From NCBI GenBank assembly GCA_020053595.1, contig JAGVMV010000039.1, forward strand, positions 1-59,463: a DNA stretch of 59,463 nucleotides. Direction: 5' to 3'. The position numbers were made by a program, and so were the translations under genes. The notes beneath the pieces are model-generated. The model had not been told where the DNA came from and did no database searches. It worked only from the letters and a program-made list of their open reading frames with translations. This DNA comes from Thermoleophilia bacterium. Lineage in GTDB: Bacteria > Actinomycetota > Thermoleophilia > BMS3ABIN01. Positions within the stretch are counted from its first letter, which is position 1, and every line of letters starts with the position of its first letter. Positions 18,455 through 27,444 of the stretch are shown here, one piece after another.

Positions 18455-19648
18455 ATGAAATATCTGGTACTCATCCCGGATGGATCGGCCGATGACCCCC
18501 GGGCTGAACTGGGCGGCCGTACACCACTACAGGCTGCAGAAACTCCTAATTTTAACCGGTTGGCCCATACTGGTACTGTTGGCCTGGTAAAAACTATCCC
18601 CGAAGGCTTTGCTCCAGGCAGTGATGTGGCCAATCTCTGCGTGCTTGGTTACGATCCCCATATTTACTATTCAGGCAGGGCTCCGCTGGAAGCCGCCAGT
18701 CTGGGTATTGATTTGCATAAAGACGATGTAGCTTTTCGATGCAACCTCGTCTATATCGAAGATGGCTTCCTGCGCGATTTTTCCGCCGGCCACATCGATA
18801 CCGAATCCGCCTGCCGCCTGATTTCGTATCTGCAAGAAAATCTGGGCACAGGCGACGCCTCCTTTTTTCCCGGTTTGAGCTATCGCCACATTATGATCTC
18901 GAAGGGCAAAGCGCTCGAAGCGCTGTGCACACCACCACATGACATTACCGGCAAGCCCATTGAGCCATTTTTGCCAAAAGGTCAGGGAGGCAGCTGGTTA
19001 CGAGGCCTCATGGAAGTATCAGCCCGACTGCTTGCCGATCACCCTGTCAATCAGAAGCGCATCCTCGAAGGCAAGTCGCCTGCCAACATGATCTGGCTCT
19101 GGGGTCAGGGTACCGCGCCGAAAATGCCATCTTTCCATGAACGATTCGGCCTCCGGGGTTCGGTAATCTCCGCGGTTGACCTCGTCAAGGGACTTGGAAA
19201 ATATGCCGGTCTGGAGGTAATCGAGGTACCCGGCGCCACCGGCTGGCTGGATACCGATTATGCCGCCAAGGCACGATTTGCACTGAAACAACTTGAAAGC
19301 AAGGATTTTGTCTATGTCCATGTGGAGGCGCCGGATGAAGCATCCCATTCTGGAGATTCGGCAGCAAAGGTCGAAGCAATCGAGCGTTTCGATTCACTTC
19401 TTCTGGGAACGCTGCTCGAAGGGCTGAAAGCTTTTCCCGAGCACCGTGTTCTGATCCTCCCGGACCATGCCACACCCCTGGCGACAAAGACCCACAATGC
19501 CGAGCCGGTGCCATTTCTTCTGCACGATTCATCCAGTAGAGGCGAGAAGGACCAGTCGTTTGACGAAGTATCCGCCAGTAAGAGCAACCTGAAGTTCGAG
19601 AGGGGCTGGGAGCTGATGGAATGGTTCCTGGGAACTTCCGGGGCATAA
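18455..19648 (+). CDS. Alkaline-phosphatase-superfamily protein, proposed homoserine kinase or phosphoglycerate mutase
   Basis: A 397-residue protein of the cofactor-independent, archaeal-type phosphoglycerate mutase (ApgM) group. It has MKYLVLIPDGSADDP, LGGRTPLQAAETPNFNRLA, the likely nucleophile serine in APGSDVANLCVLGYDP, YVHVEAPDEASHSGD and the metal-ligand segment VLILPDHATP. It begins at the stop of thrC with AGGAG spanning it, so it belongs to the hom-thrC operon. In such clusters without thrB, family members have been annotated as proposed homoserine kinases (TIGR02535). A dedicated gpmI lies at 41912-43447, so a second glycolytic mutase is not needed; this supports the threonine role but does not prove it. 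The second of two adjacent ATGs has the better spacing. Confidence 0.8.
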   Translation: MKYLVLIPDGSADDPRAELGGRTPLQAAETPNFNRLAHTGTVGLVKTIPEGFAPGSDVANLCVLGYDPHIYYSGRAPLEAASLGIDLHKDDVAFRCNLVYIEDGFLRDFSAGHIDTESACRLISYLQENLGTGDASFFPGLSYRHIMISKGKALEALCTPPHDITGKPIEPFLPKGQGGSWLRGLMEVSARLLADHPVNQKRILEGKSPANMIWLWGQGTAPKMPSFHERFGLRGSVISAVDLVKGLGKYAGLEVIEVPGATGWLDTDYAAKARFALKQLESKDFVYVHVEAPDEASHSGDSAAKVEAIERFDSLLLGTLLEGLKAFPEHRVLILPDHATPLATKTHNAEPVPFLLHDSSSRGEKDQSFDEVSASKSNLKFERGWELMEWFLGTSGA

Positions 19649-19651
19649 TAG

Positions 19652-19687
19652 CGGCGGGGACTTAAGCCCTAATTTAAGTCCCCGCCG
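19652..19687. terminator. Strong hairpin after the threonine operon
   Basis: A perfect 14-base-pair inverted repeat (CGGCGGGGACTTAA and its complement) with an 8-base loop, 4 bases after the last stop codon. There is no U-tract on either strand, so it may be a processing or Rho-type boundary rather than a classical terminator. The following 190 bases up to the PAS/GAF gene hold further GC-rich inverted repeats (GGGCGGGT/ACCCACCC) and nothing coding. Confidence 0.5.
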
Positions 19688-19876
19688 TGCCTCCCCACTA
19701 ATACGGCTCCGCCCTGCCGGGCGGGTAATAAAACCCACCCGCGTGCCGTAGTTGTGAGTTCTATGGGCTTACTGGATTACTTTTCTTCCTGATGCCCTTT
19801 TACCCTTTAATAACAAACATCTGAACTCACTGATTCTCTCCACTCTTCATGAATAACGCTAATCCAATATCTACCC

Positions 19877-22288
19877 CTATTTCTCAAATTCATTGCCAGC
19901 CGTTCCCTGCACAGCGCGACGCAGATTCAAACTGTAGACCGCCATACCGACTCGCGCCGCTAATCCCGCAGCCAGTTCCTGCTCTCCTTTTATCTGACTA
20001 TCATCAAACTCCTCGCCAGACGGGAACAGCATAACCAGCACACCGAAAGTGTTTCCTGCAGCCCGTACCGGTATACATATATATGGATCTTCAGCACTTG
20101 TGTGCCGACATTTCATTCCAGTTTCTACGCCGGAATAAACATGGATTTGCCCGAGTCTGAGCGACCAGCAGTCGTCCGGTTCAAATCCCTTTTCCAGAGG
20201 AGGTGAAGCGCCCCACGAAGCGACCTCCTCATAGTGTCCGGCGTTTTCATCAAGAATGTACAGCGCCCCCGAGCCTCCCTCGGTCATCCTGCCGGCAAAA
20301 CTGGCAAAAGCGACGTATGCCTCCTTAGTCGTCAGACACCTCTGCAGCAATTCATCCATCTGGTTGAGCATGGTGATTTCGTGCTGTTGCCGCTCGAGCC
20401 GTCTGGTGGCACGCTCCAGCTGCTCAAGGGTCGCCTGCAACTCGACTGACTTTGACTGAGCATCGTTTTCCAATTGATCCTTGACTTGGAGCAGCCTCTC
20501 CTCCCCATGCTTGCGCGCTGTAATATCCAGCCACATACCTACGATATAATTCTCCTCGCCTTCGGGAGTTTTCACCAGTCGCAGAATGTCCAGAAACCAT
20601 TTATACGATCCGTCAGCACTAAGCCAGCGGTATTCATATTCATGAAAGCCACGGCTGAAAACCTTCGACATCTCCTCAAAAGCCCGCGGGGCATCCTCGG
20701 GATGGATGTGGTCCGCCCAGAACGAGGTATCCGCCGTTACCTCCTCAGCCGTGTAACCGGTAAATGCTTCCATATTCTTACTTACATATGTTATTCCAAA
20801 TTCATCAGTGGCCTGACTCGTATAGAAAATTATGGGAAGCGACTCCACCAGCAAGGAAAATTGCTCACCAGTCCTTCTCAGGGTCAGCGCCTGCTGGTCA
20901 CGCTCCCCCCGGGTGCGCAGGGCGCTTATGCCATAGGACAAATCACCCGCCAACTCACTTAAAAGTTCAACCTCTTCGCCGTCAAATGCATCCGGTTCAG
21001 CCGCATAAATATTAAGCGCTCCGAAAATATCGCCGTTGCTCGACAACGGTAGCGAAACAGTGGATGCAAATCCGCGTCTGGTGGCTTCGGAACGCCATGG
21101 CGCATAGGTTTCGTCGACCAGAACATCGCGGACAACACTCGGCCCGCCGGAACGGATAGCATTTCCTACAGGGCCGGCGCCAAATTCGCTGGATTCATCC
21201 CAGGACACCTTTTCAGCCCCCAGATATCCTTCTTCATAACCCGCTGATGCAACCGGGCGCACCAACTGCTCTTCTCCCTGTTCGGCGAAACCGACCCAGG
21301 CGAACCGGTAACCTCCCACCTCTACCAGTGCCTTGCATATTTGATGCAGAAGCTCTGGCTCACCCTCGGCTCCGGTGAGAGCCTGGTGAGCGGCCATCGT
21401 TGTCCTCAGAGCTCTGTTAACAGCCTGAAGCCGCTCTTCGGCCAGCTTTTTTTCGCCCAGCTCGAGCTTGAGACGCTGGTTTAGATTGCTCAGCTCCAGG
21501 GTGCGTTCGGAAACTTTTTTCTCCAGATCATCTTTGCTGCCCAACAAAGCATCCTCGGCGAGCTTGCGTATTGTGATGTCACGGGCAATACCAAGCACAC
21601 TGTCAAAAGCTCCAGCGTCATCCCTGATTGGTACCAGCGACGTGCTCAGCCAGGATTCCTCACCCCCCAGAGTCGCTTTGTGCTCAACATTAAGTGGCTC
21701 GCCGTTGGCGAATACTTTTTTCAGCTCCTGGTTCTGCCCTTCGGCCATCTCCGGCGGGAATACAGCGTGAAGAGATTTGCCCACGAAAGCAGCAGGCCGA
21801 TTGCCCAATTTACCGGCAGCATAGCTGTTCAGATACTGAATCAGACCCTGGCGATTCGCAATAAAGATAAAATCCTGGGCCGCTTCGGCCAATGTACGAT
21901 AGCGTTCCTCACTGTCCACAAGCGCCTGCTCCACCTGCACGCGCTCAACAATCTCAGTTTCAAGCTCGCGCCAGCGCCGCATGGCGAAAACACAAAGGGC
22001 GGCGGCCAGAATAGCCAGGGCAACGATAAGCTCGTCATATTGGAAGGGACTGTCCTTGAGCTCAAGGGAGGCGGCCTTGAACGAGCCGTGCAGATCGAGT
22101 ACGAAGCTGAGCACGAAGGCGATTGCAAAAACAATAAAGACAAAGATGAGGTCGCGCAGGACCCGGATACTCTTCTGTCGAGCCCGCTTGGGAGCGTTGG
22201 GCTCGTAGACATTGAAACTCCTGCCACGAGCCCGTACTGCCGCGCCTTTGCCGCGGATTTTTTGCCAGGCTTTTATTAACCGGTTCAT
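19877..22288 (-). CDS. Membrane PAS-GAF-PAS-GAF sensor protein without output domain
   Basis: An 803-residue protein. Two membrane helices (about residues 45-65 and 86-103) are followed by a PAS domain (SEERYRTLAEAAQDFIFIAN), a coiled coil, a GAF domain (GYRFAWVGFAEQGEEQLVRP to FGALNIYAAEPDAFDGEE), a second PAS-PAC (SLPIIFYTSQATDEF, IVGMWLDITARK), a Gln/Glu-rich coiled coil and a C-terminal GAF-like domain. No histidine kinase, GGDEF, EAL or HD module is present. It probably senses a signal and passes it on by protein contact. ATG 22288 has GGGAAG upstream; a TTG nine codons earlier is the alternative. It starts 54 bases after the dehydratase gene, probably one transcript. Confidence 0.8.
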   Translation of the reverse strand: MNRLIKAWQKIRGKGAAVRARGRSFNVYEPNAPKRARQKSIRVLRDLIFVFIVFAIAFVLSFVLDLHGSFKAASLELKDSPFQYDELIVALAILAAALCVFAMRRWRELETEIVERVQVEQALVDSEERYRTLAEAAQDFIFIANRQGLIQYLNSYAAGKLGNRPAAFVGKSLHAVFPPEMAEGQNQELKKVFANGEPLNVEHKATLGGEESWLSTSLVPIRDDAGAFDSVLGIARDITIRKLAEDALLGSKDDLEKKVSERTLELSNLNQRLKLELGEKKLAEERLQAVNRALRTTMAAHQALTGAEGEPELLHQICKALVEVGGYRFAWVGFAEQGEEQLVRPVASAGYEEGYLGAEKVSWDESSEFGAGPVGNAIRSGGPSVVRDVLVDETYAPWRSEATRRGFASTVSLPLSSNGDIFGALNIYAAEPDAFDGEEVELLSELAGDLSYGISALRTRGERDQQALTLRRTGEQFSLLVESLPIIFYTSQATDEFGITYVSKNMEAFTGYTAEEVTADTSFWADHIHPEDAPRAFEEMSKVFSRGFHEYEYRWLSADGSYKWFLDILRLVKTPEGEENYIVGMWLDITARKHGEERLLQVKDQLENDAQSKSVELQATLEQLERATRRLERQQHEITMLNQMDELLQRCLTTKEAYVAFASFAGRMTEGGSGALYILDENAGHYEEVASWGASPPLEKGFEPDDCWSLRLGQIHVYSGVETGMKCRHTSAEDPYICIPVRAAGNTFGVLVMLFPSGEEFDDSQIKGEQELAAGLAARVGMAVYSLNLRRAVQGTAGNEFEK

Positions 22289-22342
22289 CAGATCATAACT
22301 TCCCGATAGCAACAAACATTAAAACAACCACGCAACCACGCC

Positions 22343-24082
22343 CTATGACAACCGCAGGCGGGCTCCTTCATAAGCCGGCCCGGCCAGCCTTGTATACAGC
22401 TCGAGAAGACCACTTCGAGGAGGCGGCTGCCATACCTCCAGATGTGCCATTCTTTCCTGAAGAACTTCTGCAATCGCTTCGGGTGACCTGCCCTGACCTG
22501 CTATCCCAATAATTTCCAGCTTTCCCTCTTCCAGATCCATGCTTACCAGGTCCCCATCCTCGACGACGGATATCGGCCCTCGGGCAGCTGCTTCCGGACA
22601 TACATGACCGATGCACGGCCCGCGTGTGGCCCCTGAAAAACGTCCGTCGGTTACAAGGGCGACAGTTTCATTCAGTTCGCGATCGGCAGCCAGTGCCGCA
22701 GTCAGGTAAAACATTTCCGGCATTCCCGATGCCCGCGGGCCCTCGAAGCGGACTATAACCGCATCCCCGGGCTTGATGCCACCGGTTAAGGCTGCCTCCA
22801 GCGCCGCTGACTGCCCATTAAATACTCGAGCATGCCCTTTAAACCGAATCATGTCGGGAACCACAGACGAACGCTTGCAAACAGCCCCATCGGGAGCCAG
22901 ATTCCCAACAAGTACGGCCAGACTGCCATGCTCATCCAATGGTTCCTCAAGCGAGTGGATAACATCCCTGACAGCCAGTCCATGGCTCGTCAGCTGTGGG
23001 GAATGTGATTGGAAAGAGCCCTTCGCATCCAGCTGTTCAAGATTCTCACCCAACGTCCTGCCGGTCACGGTGATCACGTCGAGATTAAGCCGATCGCGCA
23101 CCTCCCACATGAGCCGGGGCACGCCGCCGGCATACCAGAACAAGTCCGCGGTATGCTCGCCGGAAGGACGCAGGTTGAGAATCCAGGGAACGCTACCGTT
23201 GATTTCGCGCACCCTCTGCCATGAGAAGGCCAGCCCTGCTTCAGCCGCCAGGGCCGGCAGATGAAGCATGGCATTGGTCGATCCCCCCGCTGCGGCATGA
23301 ATGACTAATGCATTTTCTATCGCCTGGGACGAAATGAAATCACGGGAGGTCAATCCCCCGGCAATCAGGGACGCTGCGGCAGCTCCGGCGGCCTTTGCCA
23401 GACGTCTCTGCTCATTCTCTGTAGTCGGACAGCAGGCGGAGGTCGGCAACGCAAGACCTAAAGCCTCCGTCAGTATTTGCATCGTAACCGCAGTGCCCAG
23501 AAAATTGCAGGCACCGGCGCAGGGGGCTGCTGTTAGACTGTGATAACGGTAATCATCCTCAGAGATTTCGCCGCGTCTCAAACGAGCATACAGTTCGCCC
23601 ATGCGGTCTACGGAAATATCATCCGGGCCGGTGTGCATTACTCCGCCGGGGAAAAAGAGTACGGGCGAATTCAGCCTGGCGGCTGCAATCAGATGTGCCG
23701 GAATCGCCTTATCGCAACTGGAAACAGCTACCCAGGCATCGAAATGGCCACTCCGGTAGTGAAGCTCGGCAGCCATGGCCAACAACTCCCGCGAGGCCAG
23801 CGAGTAACTCATGGCTTCAGTCCCCTGGGCGATACCATCGCACATATCCGTGCAGGAATAGCGGCCCACTGCCAGGCCCGCTTTGCTGGCGCCTTCGCGA
23901 ACATCGTTCACCAGGTCGGGGAGATGGACACTTCCCGGATGAGAATCACCACCGGAGCTCTCAATCAACAGCCACGGTTTGGCCAGATCTTCCTTATCCC
24001 AGCCACAGCCAATCCTCAAAGGATCGACCTCTGGCCCCCAGCGCATTTCCTGGCTGTGGTGTTTCACGGGTTTCATGAACAC
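22343..24082 (-). CDS. IlvD/Edd-family dehydratase
   Basis: A 579-residue (577 from ATG 24076) iron-sulfur dehydratase. Cluster cysteines sit in SCTDMCDGIAQG, AVSSCDKAIPAHL and TAAPCAGACNFLGTAVTMQI. Other motifs are ENALVIHAAAGGSTNAMLHL, NLAPDGAVCK, FEGPRASGMPEM and TDGRFSGATRGPCIGHV. Dihydroxyacid dehydratase (IlvD), 6-phosphogluconate dehydratase and sugar-acid dehydratases share these. Features such as GACNFLGTA and WYAGGVPRLMWEV look closer to the YjhG/YagF sugar-acid branch than to typical IlvD, and no ilvB/N/C genes are adjacent. Isoleucine/valine synthesis would need an IlvD somewhere, so that role stays possible. The first codon is GTG. Confidence 0.8.
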   Translation of the reverse strand: MFMKPVKHHSQEMRWGPEVDPLRIGCGWDKEDLAKPWLLIESSGGDSHPGSVHLPDLVNDVREGASKAGLAVGRYSCTDMCDGIAQGTEAMSYSLASRELLAMAAELHYRSGHFDAWVAVSSCDKAIPAHLIAAARLNSPVLFFPGGVMHTGPDDISVDRMGELYARLRRGEISEDDYRYHSLTAAPCAGACNFLGTAVTMQILTEALGLALPTSACCPTTENEQRRLAKAAGAAAASLIAGGLTSRDFISSQAIENALVIHAAAGGSTNAMLHLPALAAEAGLAFSWQRVREINGSVPWILNLRPSGEHTADLFWYAGGVPRLMWEVRDRLNLDVITVTGRTLGENLEQLDAKGSFQSHSPQLTSHGLAVRDVIHSLEEPLDEHGSLAVLVGNLAPDGAVCKRSSVVPDMIRFKGHARVFNGQSAALEAALTGGIKPGDAVIVRFEGPRASGMPEMFYLTAALAADRELNETVALVTDGRFSGATRGPCIGHVCPEAAARGPISVVEDGDLVSMDLEEGKLEIIGIAGQGRSPEAIAEVLQERMAHLEVWQPPPRSGLLELYTRLAGPAYEGARLRLS

Positions 24083-24465
24083 GAGATCGGCAGCCGAGAA
24101 GCGAGCATTAGCCGATATGAAGACAATTGGTCAGAAAAGAGAGCATGTATGAGAGTATAAACACGGCCGGCTGTATTAAACAGCCCGCTATCAGGAGCTT
24201 AATTTAATCAGGATTATCGCACTTAAGTTTTTAATTGTCTGAATTGGAAAAATAAAGGGGATTTCAACAAACCGCCATACTGTTAACAGATGAACGGCGA
24301 TGTAAAAATGTTATGCTACAATACGCAAATATTTCCTACCTTTCCCGGTGCTTTTCTTGTCTATAACTCAAGCTGGTTTCATATCCAATTTGTGGACTTC
24401 CTTTCCAGCGCAGTCGGCGGATATATCCGCTATCCTCAATTCCGGATATTCCCTGATGGAAGCCA
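24083..24465. other. 383-base intergenic region between divergent genes
   Basis: AT-rich spacer between the dehydratase (minus) and the debranching enzyme (plus). The only signal I support is an extended -10 box, TGCTACAAT, with the TG at 24314 and TACAAT at 24317-24322 on the plus strand; it would give the debranching-enzyme mRNA a leader of about 135 bases. No good -35, riboswitch or reading frame is seen. Confidence 0.35.
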
Positions 24466-26691
24466 ATGCCCGAATCTGACGTAAATAAAAATCAGCAGAT
24501 CAAGATAGGGGATGAATACTTCGAGGTTCTGAAGGAAGATTCCGGTCGCGTTCTGACTCAGGGCGAGCCATTCGTCATCGTCGATGTCAAGAAGGAAAAG
24601 CTGGTCGTCAAAGAAGGGGAGCTCTTCCTCTACAGTGACATTGAGGGAAACGTCTCCCGGGAGGACACATCAGGCCTGGGGCTTTATTTCCAGGATACGC
24701 GTTTTCTCAGCACTTTCGACATGAAGCTGTTCGGCTCCAGTCCGGTGTTGCTCTCATCAACCGCCGATCGCGGTTTCATGAGCCAGATCGAGCTCACCAA
24801 TGCTGACTTTATGTGCGCCGACGGCACCGTAGTGCCTCAGGAAACCATCAATATCCGGCGCATACGTGTAGTCAATGGAAAACTCTACGAACTTATCCGC
24901 ATTAAAAACTACAATCATTTTCCGGTGGATATCTCCCTGGAATTCGATTTTGACTCTGATTTCGCCGATATGTTCGAGGTCCGCGGCACCAAGCGCACAA
25001 AATATGGCACCCGCCTGGCTCCCAAGGTTTCCGAGGACTCTATTCTGCTAGCCTATCATGGCCTTGACGCTATCCTGCGCAAGACCGACATACGCCTGGA
25101 AACGCCACCTACCGCCATAGAGGGCACTAAGGCCATCTTTCGCTTCCAGCTAAAGCCGCGGGAACGACGAGTAGTAAAGTACAGCATCGAGCCTATCCTG
25201 CCTACAACCAGGCCACCGGAGGCCACCGACTTCAACAAGGCGATCGGCGATGTCAGAAAAAGCTATGAGTCATGGTTCAAGGGAAGCAGCCAGATAGACA
25301 CTGACAATGAACTTTTCACAGCTGTATTGCGCAGCAGCCAGCGTGATATCAGGATGCTGGAAACGGAAACCGGCATGGGTTACTTCCTAAGCGCTGGTGT
25401 GCCCTGGTTCGTAACCCCTTTCGGCCGCGACACTATCATCACCTGCCTTCAGATAATGATGCTGGACGCGCACCCGGCGACGGCTACGGCGAATGTCTTC
25501 ACCCAGCTGCAGGGCAAAGTCGTTGACCCCTGGCGCGATGAAGAACCGGGCAAGATATTTCACGAGGTCAGAAGGGGAGAGCTGGCCAATATCCGGGCCA
25601 TACCCCACACCCCCTACTTCGGCAGCGCCGACTCCACGCCTCTTTACCTGATTATGCTCTCGGACATCGTCAAGTGGACCGGCAACCTCGAATTAGCCCG
25701 GGGCATGGTCGAGCCGATCAACAAATCGCTTGACTGGATAGATGAATACGGCGACTTCGATGGTGACGGTTTCGTGGAATATGAAACCAAGTCCAAGCGG
25801 GGACTGGTCAACCAGGGATGGAAGGATTCCGGAAACTCAGTAGTTCATACCGACGGCAGCCTGGCGGACACACCAATCGCCCTCTCCGAGGTTCAGGCAT
25901 ATGTATATTATGCCAAGCGCCGCATGAGTGAGCTTTTTGCGCTGCTGGGCGACCACGATCGGGCCGAGGAGTTGTCCAAGCAGGCGGAGCTGCTCAAAAA
26001 ACGGTTCAACGAGGCTTTTTGGATGCCACGCGAAGGCTTCTTTGCCCTGGCGCTCGACCGGGACAAGAAGCCCGTCAAGACCATTACCTCCAACCCGGCT
26101 CACGGCCTTTGGGCGCGCATTATTGACGAAGACAAGGCCCCCCAGGTGGCAGAACGCCTGATGCAGCCGGACATGTTCTCCGGCTGGGGCATCCGAACCA
26201 TGAGCAAGTCTTCCATAAATTACAACCCCATGAGCTATCACAACGGCAGCGTCTGGCCGCACGATAACGCCATTATTATCCGGGGCCTGAAGAAATACGG
26301 TTTTAACCAGGAAGCAGCGAGAGCAGCCAGCGGACTGTTCGACGCCGCCCTGCACTACGATTACTATCGATTGCCGGAACTTTTTTGTGGCTTTACCAAA
26401 CGCTCTATTAGCCGACCGGTTAATTATCCGGTTGCCTGTAGCCCCCAGGCCTGGGCCGCCGGCAGCATTTTCATGATCCTGCAGGCACTGCTTGGCATAG
26501 AGGCCGACGCGCCAACGAACACTCTCTACGTCAACAGCCCGGCGCTTCCAAGATGGCTTAACGAAGTGGATGTAAAAAGTTTGCGGGTAGGCAAAGCGGC
26601 GATTTCGCTGAAATTCCGCCGGGACGGTGACGTTACCTCCTTCGTAGTCACGGAAAAGGTGGGTACGGTCAGAACTATCGTCACCGAGTAG
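24466..26691 (+). CDS. Amylo-alpha-1,6-glucosidase / glycogen debranching enzyme
   Basis: A 741-residue protein with an N-terminal beta-sandwich domain of the GDE_N_bis type (about residues 30-260, LFLYSDIEGNVSRE, LGLYFQDTRFLSTFDMKL) and a C-terminal (alpha/alpha)6-barrel glycoside hydrolase domain. Barrel motifs are SAGVPWFVTPFGRDTIITCLQ, DPWRDEEPGKIFHEVRRGE, the likely catalytic-acid loop GWKDSGNSVVHTDG, NYNPMSYHNGSVWPHDNAII and RLPELFCGF. It would hydrolyse alpha-1,6 branch points of glycogen or related glucans in the cytoplasm; there is no signal peptide. No other glycogen genes are nearby. ATG 24466 has GGAAG upstream. Confidence 0.88.
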   Translation: MPESDVNKNQQIKIGDEYFEVLKEDSGRVLTQGEPFVIVDVKKEKLVVKEGELFLYSDIEGNVSREDTSGLGLYFQDTRFLSTFDMKLFGSSPVLLSSTADRGFMSQIELTNADFMCADGTVVPQETINIRRIRVVNGKLYELIRIKNYNHFPVDISLEFDFDSDFADMFEVRGTKRTKYGTRLAPKVSEDSILLAYHGLDAILRKTDIRLETPPTAIEGTKAIFRFQLKPRERRVVKYSIEPILPTTRPPEATDFNKAIGDVRKSYESWFKGSSQIDTDNELFTAVLRSSQRDIRMLETETGMGYFLSAGVPWFVTPFGRDTIITCLQIMMLDAHPATATANVFTQLQGKVVDPWRDEEPGKIFHEVRRGELANIRAIPHTPYFGSADSTPLYLIMLSDIVKWTGNLELARGMVEPINKSLDWIDEYGDFDGDGFVEYETKSKRGLVNQGWKDSGNSVVHTDGSLADTPIALSEVQAYVYYAKRRMSELFALLGDHDRAEELSKQAELLKKRFNEAFWMPREGFFALALDRDKKPVKTITSNPAHGLWARIIDEDKAPQVAERLMQPDMFSGWGIRTMSKSSINYNPMSYHNGSVWPHDNAIIIRGLKKYGFNQEAARAASGLFDAALHYDYYRLPELFCGFTKRSISRPVNYPVACSPQAWAAGSIFMILQALLGIEADAPTNTLYVNSPALPRWLNEVDVKSLRVGKAAISLKFRRDGDVTSFVVTEKVGTVRTIVTE

Positions 26692-26763
26692 ACTGAATAG
26701 AACAGATATTGCTCCCGGAGCTACCCCGACAAACCCACTTCACCGTACTTCAGTCACGATACC

Positions 26764-27399
26764 TCAGCTCTTGTCTATAAGAATCGCCCGCGCGGGAGCT
26801 CCGTCTCCACCCCTGATCTTAAGCGGCAAGCAGACAAGCTCATAATCCCCTGCTTCCACCTGGCCAAGATCTATCCCCTCGAGGACAACTACACCCGCGC
26901 CCAGCAAGGCATGATGAACGTGATAATCCTCGGATTTGAATTGCTCGATGGAAAGGTAATCGATACCCAGGAGAACGATCCCCAGATTCACTAGATAATC
27001 TGCGGCGGATCCTGAAAGAGATACATAATCCTCGCTGAAATCCGCTAAAGACCATAGACCTGAGTTCGAAGTTTTCAGCAGTAGACGGGTGACACCCTCC
27101 AGTCCGCTACTTTCCAACTGTTCGCGATCTATGAAAGACTCGACCCCGGTCAGATCGAGCACCCGCACCGGCCCGACCAAAGCTTCCAGGGACAACTGGT
27201 CCACTGTTTTCCCGCCATCAACAAAATGATGCGGCGCATCAATATGGGTACCTGAATGCGACCCCAGTTTCAGAAGCGACAGGTTGGCAACGGCGCCGTC
27301 AGAAATTTGCCTGGCCGGTTCAATTTCCACTCCCGGGTCTCCCGGATAAAATGGCATTCCTGTATAAATCGGAACTGAAATGTCGATTATCTTTTTCAG
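26764..27399 (-). CDS. Cyclase / kynurenine formamidase-like metal hydrolase (CTG start)
   Basis: A 211-residue member of the cyclase family (Pfam PF04199). The metal-binding motif HSGTHIDAPHHFVDGG is present, with an acidic/histidine pair near YHVHHALLGAGVVVLEGID. Family members begin with a strand like IDISVPIYTGMPFYPGDP. That strand lies in frame upstream of the first ATG (27357) and is preceded by an in-frame stop, with CTG 27399 the only usable start; GGAAGGGG lies six bases before it. I therefore take CTG. It follows the second TrkA gene by 45 bases. The substrate is unknown. Confidence 0.75.
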   Translation of the reverse strand: MKKIIDISVPIYTGMPFYPGDPGVEIEPARQISDGAVANLSLLKLGSHSGTHIDAPHHFVDGGKTVDQLSLEALVGPVRVLDLTGVESFIDREQLESSGLEGVTRLLLKTSNSGLWSLADFSEDYVSLSGSAADYLVNLGIVLLGIDYLSIEQFKSEDYHVHHALLGAGVVVLEGIDLGQVEAGDYELVCLPLKIRGGDGAPARAILIDKS

Positions 27400-27444
27400 A
27401 TCAGGCCCCTTCCGTCAGAACCGTATCCATTATCTGATCGCCGT

